Assembly: GCA_005792225.1 (NCBI GenBank)
Contig: SXSP01000288.1
Span: 1 to 8,056 of the forward strand
DNA length: 8,056 nt
DNA from: Bdellovibrionales bacterium
GTDB taxonomy: Bacteria > Bdellovibrionota > Bdellovibrionia > Bdellovibrionales > JAMPXM01
Direction of reading: 5' to 3'
Shown here: positions 1 to 5,343 of the stretch, piece after piece
Layout: every line of letters starts with the position of its first letter
Position numbering within the stretch: the first letter of the stretch is position 1
Notes under the pieces: model-generated
Database searches by the model: none
What the model was told of the DNA's origin: nothing
The model's input: only the letters and a program-made list of their open reading frames with translations
Position numbers and translations under genes: made by a program

Positions 1-204
1 CATGTCATCACAGGAAACGACGAGAAGGTTCATTCGCGCGAGATGGAGCGCTTTCGCGGCGTCGGAATTCAATCGGTCTTTGAGCTCGACATGAAAGATG
101 TCAAATCGGAAGACCGAATAAAGCACGGTGCCGATGACGATCAAAAGCGTCACGAACGGAAAACGACGTGTCGAGCCCTCGAGGCCGAGAGGGAGGAGAA
201 ACAT
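1..204 (-). CDS. N-terminal part of a probable rhomboid-family intramembrane protease (runs off left edge)
   Basis: The first 68 codons of a minus-strand gene that is still open at base 1. It begins MFLLPLGLEGSTRRFPFVTL, which resembles the N-terminus of many bacterial rhomboid-family membrane proteins: a short cytoplasmic 'LPLG-E---RR-PFVT' stretch leading directly into TM1 (about residues 15-33), followed by a polar segment. The catalytic Ser and His of rhomboids would lie beyond the edge, so activity cannot be judged. The start is well fixed: an in-frame TAA lies 12 bases upstream of the ATG. The Shine-Dalgarno is weak (AGG close to the ATG) and falls in the 3' arm of an inverted repeat. 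The gene follows the M20 peptidase by 49 bases on the same strand, so co-transcription is likely. Family assignment rests on N-terminal resemblance only; another multi-pass membrane protein is possible. Confidence 0.6.
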   Translation of the reverse strand, partial: MFLLPLGLEGSTRRFPFVTLLIVIGTVLYSVFRFDIFHVELKDRLNSDAAKALHLARMNLLVVSCDDM

Positions 205-205
205 A

Positions 206-232
206 CCTAGACTTTACGGCTTTTCGTCTAGG
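206..232 (-). promoter_or_regulatory. Inverted repeat over the ribosome-binding site of the rhomboid-like gene
   Basis: CCTAGAC (206-212) and GTCTAGG (226-232) form a perfect 7-bp inverted repeat with a 13-base loop. In the minus-strand transcript the 3' arm GUCUAGG contains the only Shine-Dalgarno-like AGG and ends one base before the AUG at 204. There is no following U tract, so it is not an intrinsic terminator. It could mask the ribosome-binding site or be a protein-binding operator. No known riboswitch consensus was recognised. Confidence 0.4.
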
Positions 233-253
233 CAACATAAGGAAGCGAGCGCG

Positions 254-1477
254 TCAATGTCTCGAACTGAGTCGCAAATGTTTCGGTGACTGCCTGAGAA
301 ACCGGAAGAGCGCGGTCGCTCGCGAACTGAGCGATGAGAGTTGGATAAATTCGTCGGGCGTGTGCATTTTGCCGCCGATGGGGCCCAGCCCGTCGAAGAC
401 GACGACACCTTCTCGCGACATGTAGTTCACGTCTCCCGCACCTCCGGCACGCTCGGCGCGCACCGATCGACCCTCGACCTCCGAGACCTCTCGCAAGTAG
501 AGTTTCAAGAGACGTCGTGACTCTCGAGTGGATGAAAACGGTGGGCAGTCGTCCTCGATCGTGTAACTGGTTTGAGAGGTTAAGCCCGTGATCGGCGAAC
601 GAACCGCTGCCTTCAAGAGCGTCTTCTCGATTTTTTGGTGAAGCGCTTCGCGCGCTTTGAAGCTCGGAAAGCGCGCGTCGATTTTCGCCGACATAAACCC
701 GCAGACGACGTTGAAACGGTCTCGGCCTCCCTCAAATTGGGCGACGTTGACGGCAACGCCCTTCGAGGGCCGATTCAACTTATGCAATTTCGCGATCTTG
801 ATCGCGAGATCGTGGGCGGCATTAATTTGTTCGCCGCGACACCTCCCCGCGTGGGCCTCTTGGCCTTTCACGTGAACTTGATACCACCTGTTGCCACGTC
901 GTGATTCGACGATCGAACCGTTTTCGAGAGCCGGTTCAAATCCGAGCACCATCACCGAGTCCTGGCTCAATCTGCGAAACTCATCCTGAAACCCTAACGA
1001 GCCGGCTTCTTCGTTGGGGGAGATCACAAAGCGAAGGGAGAGCGGCGGGCGCCGTGCTCCTAAGGAGCCAAGATAAAGTTTTACACCCATGATCGCGACG
1101 ACCAGACCGCCCTTGTTGTCGATCACGCCCGAACCCGTCGCACGTTGTCCGTCAGCGGTCTTTGTAAATCGGCCGGTTGTCTCGATGTCGAGGACGGTAT
1201 CGGAATGCGAGACGAATGTGATGTGGCTCGAGGATTCACCCGGAAGCGTAGCGACCAACAGGTCTCCTGAGCGGCAAGCGGGATCCGGATTGGCTTGAAG
1301 CTCGATCTCGAATCCAAGTTCCTGCAACTCACGAGACAGGATCGTTTGCACGTGATTGACCGAGGTCGGTTCTGTCGTCGGCGAGCTGACATCGACGAGC
1401 TCTTTGAGAAGGCGCTCGGAGTCTTGCTGAAGGGTCAGAGGCTGATGCGATGAAGATTCAACTGTTGCGGACATCAT
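254..1477 (-). CDS. M20 family zinc metallopeptidase, carboxypeptidase G2-like
   Basis: A 407-residue member of the M20 di-zinc aminoacylase/carboxypeptidase family, which hydrolyses C-terminal or acyl-linked amino acids. The ligand set can be read by alignment to carboxypeptidase G2: H91 and D93 in 'SHSDTV', D120 in 'GSGVIDNKGG', the general base E156 and bridging ligand E157 in 'NEEAGS', E181 in 'GFEPA', and H372 in 'GGKMHTPDEF'. H209 in 'GQEAHAG' starts the inserted dimerisation domain, about residues 200-310. Length is typical. No clear signal peptide is seen: the first 20 residues are polar, so a cytoplasmic enzyme is likely. The precise substrate cannot be inferred. Start: two adjacent ATGs (1477, 1474) with AAAGG about 14 bases upstream, a weak site. 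It is first in a probable two-gene unit with the rhomboid-like gene and has a long non-coding leader upstream. Confidence 0.9.
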   Translation of the reverse strand: MMSATVESSSHQPLTLQQDSERLLKELVDVSSPTTEPTSVNHVQTILSRELQELGFEIELQANPDPACRSGDLLVATLPGESSSHITFVSHSDTVLDIETTGRFTKTADGQRATGSGVIDNKGGLVVAIMGVKLYLGSLGARRPPLSLRFVISPNEEAGSLGFQDEFRRLSQDSVMVLGFEPALENGSIVESRRGNRWYQVHVKGQEAHAGRCRGEQINAAHDLAIKIAKLHKLNRPSKGVAVNVAQFEGGRDRFNVVCGFMSAKIDARFPSFKAREALHQKIEKTLLKAAVRSPITGLTSQTSYTIEDDCPPFSSTRESRRLLKLYLREVSEVEGRSVRAERAGGAGDVNYMSREGVVVFDGLGPIGGKMHTPDEFIQLSSLSSRATALFRFLRQSPKHLRLSSRH

Positions 1478-1541
1478 TTGATGTGACGTTACCTTTGAGT
1501 TTGCGAAACTTGCGTTAGGAAATGGTCAGCGTCGAACGTTA

Positions 1542-1696
1542 TCAGAAAAGTCAACGCTCGCATTTTGCTCACCAATTCAGCAAGATACTTTTTTCTGAGA
1601 ACCCTGTGGACTGTTTCGTCCTCGACTTTGAAACAGAAATCAACACAATTGGCGAGGGTCTCCGCCGCGTGATTTCTAGGAAATCCTAAATTGTGT
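1542..1696 (-). promoter_or_regulatory. Candidate structured 5' leader RNA of the M20 peptidase
   Basis: Two nested hairpin groups lie in tandem. Group one: ACACAATT (1643-1650) pairs with AATTGTGT (1689-1696) and encloses two local hairpins, GGCG-AG/CT-CGCC at 1651-1666 with one bulge, and GATTTC-tag-GAAATC at 1671-1685. That gives the shape of a three-way junction. Group two: TCAGAAAA (1542-1549) pairs with TTTTCTGA (1591-1598) and encloses TTGCT/AGCAA (1565-1569, 1579-1583). Single 8-bp arms are not rare by chance; the nesting inside a long leader is what makes this worth listing. No known riboswitch class was recognised, and either strand could carry the structure. Confidence 0.25.
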
Positions 1697-1710
1697 ATAA
1701 ACACACACGA

Positions 1711-1739
1711 ATTCTAAAAAACTCTCGAGCGCTTTTAAA
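1711..1739 (-). promoter_or_regulatory. Candidate sigma70 promoter for the M20 peptidase unit
   Basis: On the minus strand TTTAAA (1734-1739, 4/6 match to TTGACA) is followed after exactly 17 bases by TAGAAT (1711-1716, 5/6 match to TATAAT). Transcription would begin near 1704 and give a leader of roughly 225 bases before the peptidase ATG at 1477. The match is moderate and would also arise by chance in AT-rich DNA. Confidence 0.35.
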
Positions 1740-1855
1740 GCTAGCATGAGAACAGTTTTCAGCTCCTGACAGAACTGAATTCTTGAAACGAGTTGTTAGG
1801 CAAAAGCGAATCGAAGTGCATCTTCGGATCCGGAGTGAGTTTGAAAACGCAGGCG

Positions 1856-2323
1856 ATGTACCTCTCTGATTGTGCGCATGCGAGTGCGACGTTTGGTCGC
1901 GATGCGGATTCCGGCGAATGGGCCGAACGTGTGGCGCGCGCTCGCGCGCTGCGCCTGAACGACGCGCGCATCCTGCTCGTCGATGATTCGCCGGATAACC
2001 AGCTTCTATTTAGTCGCATTCTGAAGGCGGCCGGCGCTCAAGTCGAGATCGCCGAGAACGGGCAACAGGCGATTGATAAAGCGTCTTTAGCGCTCAGCTA
2101 CGACCTCATCATCATGGACATTCGCATGCCGATCGTTGATGGCTACGAGGCCACTCGCAGAATTCGCGAGCTTGGATTTCAGGGTCCGATCATCGCGCTC
2201 ACGGCCCATGCGGTCGTTGGCGAAGAGGAGCGCTGTCGGGCGGCAGGGTGTTCTGATTTTCAGTTGAAACCGATCGATCGGTATTCTCTGCTTTCTGCCG
2301 CAGCCCGTTCGCTCGGACTTTAA
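1856..2323 (+). CDS. Single-domain response regulator (CheY-like receiver)
   Basis: A stand-alone phosphoreceiver domain. The receiver starts about 36 residues into the protein and has the full active site: the acidic pair in 'ILLVDDSPDN', the phospho-acceptor Asp in 'LIIMDIRMP', the switch Thr in 'ALTAHA', and the Lys-Pro of 'QLKPID'. No output domain follows; the protein ends within the last helix at 'ARSLGL'. The sequence resembles the C-terminal receivers of hybrid histidine kinases, so it probably takes phosphate from a kinase encoded elsewhere. The linker 'ERVARARALRL' is encoded by a GC-rich near-palindrome (1934-1949). The start is uncertain: ATG at 1856 lacks a well-spaced Shine-Dalgarno, an in-frame TTG at 1841 has GGAG five bases upstream, GTG 1835 and TTG 1793 are also open. 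All choices keep the receiver domain. It is monocistronic and convergent with the next gene. Confidence 0.85.
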   Translation: MYLSDCAHASATFGRDADSGEWAERVARARALRLNDARILLVDDSPDNQLLFSRILKAAGAQVEIAENGQQAIDKASLALSYDLIIMDIRMPIVDGYEATRRIRELGFQGPIIALTAHAVVGEEERCRAAGCSDFQLKPIDRYSLLSAAARSLGL

Positions 2324-2356
2324 AAAAAAAGGGCCGGCGAATTCGCCAGCCCTTTC
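2322..2356 (-). terminator. Intrinsic terminator between convergent genes
   Basis: AAAGGGC (2328-2334) pairs with GCCCTTT (2349-2355). After one C/A mismatch, GGCG (2336-2339) pairs with CGCC (2344-2347) around an AATT loop. On the minus strand the hairpin is followed by a run of nine T (2322-2330 read in reverse; three are in the stem), a classic rho-independent terminator for the 2407-2679 gene. The receiver stop codon TAA (2321-2323) overlaps the A tract, so the hairpin may also end plus-strand transcripts, though only a short TTT follows in that direction. Confidence 0.85.
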
Positions 2357-2406
2357 GAAGTTCGTCGAACGGAGGATTCGACTTAACTGAGACTCAGAAA
2401 GATCAA

Positions 2407-2679
2407 TCAAGCAGCCTTGTGCTTCTTGTAGGCCATGAACTTCTTGTCGAAGTCCGTCGGCTTTTTTCCCTCTTTCGTGATCAGCCCGAACTTGAACCAA
2501 TCATAGTGCTCGTTGCAGAAATCCATCTTTTCGGATTTCTTGCTGCAACCTTCCGCCTTGCACTTTGAAAGGGGAACAACGTTCCCACCGCCTGCTGCTG
2601 AACCTTGTTGAACTTGGTGTTTGAGTTTGGCCGACATTTCGACTCCCTGGTTTTTCGTATTGTTCATCGAAGCGGACAT
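2407..2679 (-). CDS. Small basic protein with a C-x4-C-x9-C-x2-H putative zinc-binding motif
   Basis: A 90-residue protein of unknown function. The first 35 residues are low-complexity and polar (Gln/Gly/Ser/Asn-rich). Next comes a compact motif: C40 and C45 in 'CKAEGC', then C55 and H58 in 'DFCNEHYDWF'. This spacing resembles the small CxxxGC...CxxHY zinc-binding modules found alone or attached to HNH-type nucleases. The tail is lysine-rich ('KKPTDFDKKFMAYKKHKAA'), fitting contact with nucleic acid or another acidic partner. The start is well supported: AAGGAAGTGG is seen upstream, with AGGAAG six bases from the ATG. A strong terminator follows. I recall similar conserved small proteins in Bdellovibrio-type genomes but cannot confirm that here. 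It shares a divergent intergenic region with the flavoprotein gene. Confidence 0.8.
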   Translation of the reverse strand: MSASMNNTKNQGVEMSAKLKHQVQQGSAAGGGNVVPLSKCKAEGCSKKSEKMDFCNEHYDWFKFGLITKEGKKPTDFDKKFMAYKKHKAA

Positions 2680-2857
2680 CGTCCACTTCCTTCGTATAGT
2701 CTTCTCATCGTCAGATCAGCCCTTGGGCTTAAGACGAAAGATAAGTTCGCGATCTCGTTTTGAGACGCGTGGCTAGATCTTCAACACAAAATCACCAACT
2801 CCGAGAAGCGGGGGCTCTCGCTCACGCGCTAAATACGACTCGAGGGAGAAAAGCTTC
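2680..2857. promoter_or_regulatory. Divergent intergenic region with a short palindrome
   Basis: This interval must hold start signals for both the zinc-motif gene (minus) and the flavoprotein gene (plus). Visible elements are Shine-Dalgarno AAGGAAGTGG (minus strand, 2683-2692), a minus-strand CTATAC that could be a -10 near 2695-2700, the palindrome AGCCC-TT-GGGCT (2718-2729), and Shine-Dalgarno AGGGAG (2843-2848) nine bases before the flavoprotein ATG. No convincing -35/-10 pair was found for either direction. The palindrome is a weak operator candidate. Confidence 0.3.
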
Positions 2858-3556
2858 ATGGATTTTGAATGCGCAATTATCGGCGGTGGACCTGGCGGCT
2901 TGGTTTCAGCCCTCTACCTACGCCGATTCCTACGTTCGGTCGTGGTGGCGAGCGGCGGGGCCCCGCGCGCTTCTTGGATTCCGAAGACTCACAATCTCGT
3001 CGGATATCGGGGCGGGATCTCGGGCGTGGAGCTTCTCTCGCGCCTTCAACAACAGCTCGACGAATTGGGCGTTGAACGGGCCGTCGGTCTCTTTAAAATT
3101 TCAAAGATTCGCGGCGGCTTCCGTGTGAATTCGAACGAGGATCAGTTCACCGCGAAGAAGGTGATCATCGCGACCGGGATCACCGATCATGAGCCGGAAT
3201 TAGGGAATGTCCCCGCGCTCCGCCGACTGGGATTGCTCCGCTACTGCCCAGTTTGCGACGCCTACGAGTACCAGAATAAGCGGATCGCCGTGATGGCACG
3301 GGATGAGCATGGATTGATGAGTTCCCTCTTTCTTTCGAAATTCACGAAGAAGCTTCAGGTGATTTGGTCTCCCTCTGCGCGCATCCCGCGGGAACTCGCT
3401 CGTCGCTGCGAGGGGAAAGGGCTCGTGATTCATCACTCGAACGTCGAGGCGATGAGTGCCCAAAAAGGGGCCGAGCCAGGACTCATGATCACACTCGAGG
3501 GGCAAACGAAAAATTTGTTCGTCGACGCTGCTACGTCGCGCTCGGAACGACCGTGA
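2858..3556 (+). CDS. Thioredoxin-reductase-like FAD flavoprotein, 5' piece of a frameshifted gene
   Basis: N-terminal three quarters of a class II pyridine nucleotide-disulfide oxidoreductase. The FAD Rossmann motif 'GGGPGG' spans residues 9-14, 'ATGITDHEPE' (105-114) is the usual second flavin-contact segment, and the redox pair is C130-P-V-C133 followed by D134, aligning with CATC-D of thioredoxin reductase. The NADPH domain follows, but where TrxB has a glycine-rich GxGxxA loop this protein has 'MARDEHGLMSSLFL', and the HRRxxxR phosphate-binding motif is absent. It may therefore be a thioredoxin-reductase-like paralogue using another donor. The reading frame is homologous to residue 223 ('NLFVD'), then a one-base frameshift yields nine unrelated residues and TGA at 3554. 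Continuation is in the -1 frame from 3529; the repaired protein would be about 297 residues, slightly shorter than TrxB. ATG 2858 has AGGGAG nine bases upstream. Confidence 0.85.
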   Translation: MDFECAIIGGGPGGLVSALYLRRFLRSVVVASGGAPRASWIPKTHNLVGYRGGISGVELLSRLQQQLDELGVERAVGLFKISKIRGGFRVNSNEDQFTAKKVIIATGITDHEPELGNVPALRRLGLLRYCPVCDAYEYQNKRIAVMARDEHGLMSSLFLSKFTKKLQVIWSPSARIPRELARRCEGKGLVIHHSNVEAMSAQKGAEPGLMITLEGQTKNLFVDAATSRSERP

Positions 3557-3750
3557 ATGATGGAGCCTTCCGGGATCTCAAAGGCCTAAAGCGGACTGAT
3601 GAGGGCTATCTCGTTACGGGGCCGCACCAAGAACTTTCGGTGCCGGGCCTCTTCGCTGTCGGCGATTGCGTGGAGGGGCTCGCGCAAATCGGAGTTGCCG
3701 CGGGGCAAGCGGCCGTCGCGGCAACGACGATTCACCGCGAACTCGGCTGA
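3529..3750 (+). pseudogene. Displaced C-terminal piece of the thioredoxin-reductase-like gene
   Basis: In the frame one base back from the main reading frame, the sequence from 3529 reads 'CYVALGTTVNDGAFRDL', matching the beta-strand and turn after 'VDG' in this family. It ends with the C-terminal FAD motif 'VPGLFAVGDCVEGLAQIG' and 'AAGQAAVAATTIH', the usual end of these flavoproteins. The piece has no plausible start of its own at the homology boundary. Only two bases (GC, 3527-3528) lie between the Asp codon of 'FVD' and the Cys codon TGC where three are expected, so loss of a single base (for example GGC to GC, restoring 'VDGCYVALG') explains the break. Either a real mutation or a sequencing error is possible. 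Its last 19 bases overlap the 3' end of the opposite-strand transporter gene. Confidence 0.85.
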
Positions 3751-4928
3751 CGCTCCCGAACAAATGAGAGGATTGCCGCTGAAGCCAGACCTCCCGCGAC
3801 GCCGTAGTAGAAGGTCCACTCCGAACCCCATCGATCCCAGAGAAGGCCCGCGACGGTGCTCGAGATGATCGTCGCGAGGCCCGTGAAGGTGCCCAGAATT
3901 CCGAGGCCCGTGGCTTTTTGCCGGGAGTCTACGAGATCAACCGCGAGCGCCTTGCCCACGCCGTCAGTCGCCGCCATATAGAGGCCGTAGGTGCCGAACA
4001 GAGCGACGAAATGCCAGAGCTCGCTCGCGTATGTAAACCCAAAGTAAACAAATGAAAAAACACCGAGCCCGAAGATGAGGAGATGTTTTCGACCGAGTCG
4101 ATCCGAGAGACCGCCGAGGGAGGGACTCGCGAGAGCGTAAACGAGGTTGTAAAAGCAGTAGAGGGCGATCACGTGAGTGAAGTTGATGCCCATTTGTTTC
4201 GCCTTCATTAAAAGAAAGACGTCGCTCGAGTTCGCGACTGAGAACACCGTCCACGCGAAAAGATACATTTTGAAATCACCCGTGAGATCACCCCAAACCC
4301 ATTTTTGTTGAGTTTGATTCGATTGGATGTCGTGAACAGGTTTCTCGCGGACGGCGAAAATGACCGCAACCGAGAGAAGACCCGGAATGACCGCCCAATA
4401 GTAGATGGTTCTCAAACTCTCGGGCGACTCCGAGAGAAACCAAATTGCGAGCAGTGGTCCGAGGGCCGCTCCCATCGTATCCATCAGACGATGCCAACCG
4501 AACGCCGCCCCTCGAAGTTCGGGAGCGACGGCCTCCGCGAGAAGTGCGTCCCTCGGCGCCGTGCGAAGACCCTTTCCCACACGATCAGATCCGCGGGCGA
4601 TGAGAACTTCGGTCCAGGAGGCGGCGGCGCCCGTGAGGGGTTTTGCGAGTGTCGCCAAAAGATAACCGGCGATGACAAATGGTTTTCGCTTTTGGATGCG
4701 ATCTGACCATCGACCCGAAAATGTTTTGAGGAGACTTGAAATGCCTTCGGCGAGACCCTCGATGAAGCCAACGTTCGTCATCGATGCGCCGAGAACGGAA
4801 GTTAAAAAGAGCGGGGTGATCGGGTAGAGCATCTCGCTCGAGAGATCCGAGAGAAACGAGACGAGGCCGAGCGTGACGACGTTCCGATTGAGGACCTTGT
4901 TTTTGGTCTGAACTATCGATTCGGGCAT
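3732..4928 (-). CDS. Major facilitator superfamily transporter (12 TM)
   Basis: A complete 398-residue MFS permease of the inner membrane, expected to exchange a small solute or drug for protons. Hydrophobic segments fit 12 helices in two six-helix halves, with the central cytoplasmic loop near residues 195-220. Family marks: 'SFLSDLSSEMLYPITPLFL' in TM1, the loop 2-3 motif A-like 'GRWSDRIQKRKP' (72-83), the conserved 'DRVGKGLRTAPRDALLAE' (115-132) typical of a bacterial MFS subgroup, and the repeat of motif A in the second half, 'GGLSDRLGRKHL' (272-283). Substrate is unknown; placement directly after an RND pump suggests, but does not prove, an efflux role. The ATG at 4928 has GGAG eight bases upstream, and this GGAG lies in the 3' arm of the RND terminator. 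The gene converges on, and overlaps by 19 bp, the flavoprotein gene. Confidence 0.92.
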   Translation of the reverse strand: MPESIVQTKNKVLNRNVVTLGLVSFLSDLSSEMLYPITPLFLTSVLGASMTNVGFIEGLAEGISSLLKTFSGRWSDRIQKRKPFVIAGYLLATLAKPLTGAAASWTEVLIARGSDRVGKGLRTAPRDALLAEAVAPELRGAAFGWHRLMDTMGAALGPLLAIWFLSESPESLRTIYYWAVIPGLLSVAVIFAVREKPVHDIQSNQTQQKWVWGDLTGDFKMYLFAWTVFSVANSSDVFLLMKAKQMGINFTHVIALYCFYNLVYALASPSLGGLSDRLGRKHLLIFGLGVFSFVYFGFTYASELWHFVALFGTYGLYMAATDGVGKALAVDLVDSRQKATGLGILGTFTGLATIISSTVAGLLWDRWGSEWTFYYGVAGGLASAAILSFVRERQPSSR

Positions 4929-4963
4929 AAAAAAAGCTCCGCCACCTCACGATGGCAGAGCTT
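4929..4963 (-). terminator. Rho-independent terminator of the RND gene that contains the MFS ribosome-binding site
   Basis: On the minus strand AAGCTC (4958-4963) pairs with GAGCTT (4934-4939). After a mismatch, TGCC-type pairing continues for four more pairs (4953-4956 with 4941-4944) around an eight-base loop, followed by seven T (4929-4935 read in reverse). It begins 20 bases after the RND stop codon at 4984. The 3' arm includes GGAG (4937-4940), the Shine-Dalgarno of the MFS gene, and the U tract runs right up to the ATG at 4928. Confidence 0.85.
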
Positions 4964-4983
4964 CTTTGACCGAGTCAACGGGA

Positions 4984-5343
4984 TCAGTGCGGAGAGGCTT
5001 TCTTCAGCTCCTCGCGATGCACGTTCTTATAGCGTTCGTCGCTTCCGCCGTGGGGCGTTTGCGGCGAAGGAGTCGGGTCAGGCATTTCTTCGAGTTCCGC
5101 GATGGCTTCAGCACTCATGAAGAGACGGCGGAAGACGCCGTTGATCCACGAATTGAAGCGATCGACGAAAGAGTAAGCCGCGGGAACGACGATCAGGGTC
5201 AGGAGAGTCGAGCTGATCAAACCCCCGATGATCGCCCATCCCATCGATGTCCGTTGCTTTGAAGCTTCGTTCAATCCGATCGCGATCGGAATGGTACCTG
5301 CGACGAGAGCGGCGGTCGTCATCAGGATCGGGCGCAGACGCAC
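4984..5343 (-). pseudogene. C-terminal piece of the RND efflux pump (TM11-TM12) after an in-frame stop
   Basis: The reading frame of the RND pump continues without shift after the TAA at 5344-5346: 'RLRPILMTTAALVAGTIPIAIG' is the highly conserved RND motif leading into TM11, then 'SMGWAIIGGLISSTLLTLIVVPAAYSFVD' is TM12, then a soluble, Pro/Glu-rich tail of about 55 residues. The piece could formally begin at the GTG directly after the stop (5343), but no Shine-Dalgarno is seen there and such a two-helix fragment has no independent precedent in this family. It is best read as the 3' end of one gene broken by a nonsense codon. In relatives the position of the stop is usually Arg, Lys or Cys ('AG-R-VRLRPILMTT'), so an AAA to TAA change would suffice. 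Confidence 0.88.

Larger units (their letters stand above)
1478..1855. other. Non-coding interval between divergent genes, with nested inverted repeats
   Basis: This AT-richer interval separates the minus-strand peptidase from the plus-strand receiver gene. One minus-strand open frame (1489-1704, 71 codons) begins with GTG, lacks a Shine-Dalgarno and has no recognisable protein signature, so I do not call it a gene. What can be seen is a plausible minus-strand promoter near 1711-1739 and two nested inverted-repeat groups (1542-1598 and 1643-1696). These would lie in the peptidase 5' leader. A plus-strand TATAAA at 1696-1701 is a possible -10 element for the receiver gene, but its -35 match is poor. 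Confidence 0.5.

Noticed and set aside
1489..1704. Minus-strand open frame of 71 codons in the peptidase leader
   Set aside because: Starts with GTG, no Shine-Dalgarno, no recognisable motif, and it covers the region with nested inverted repeats. Not impossible as a leader peptide, but unsupported.
2087..2500. Minus-strand open frame of 137 codons spanning the receiver 3' end, the terminator and the zinc-motif gene
   Set aside because: It crosses a strong terminator and two real genes in other frames and shows no family features.
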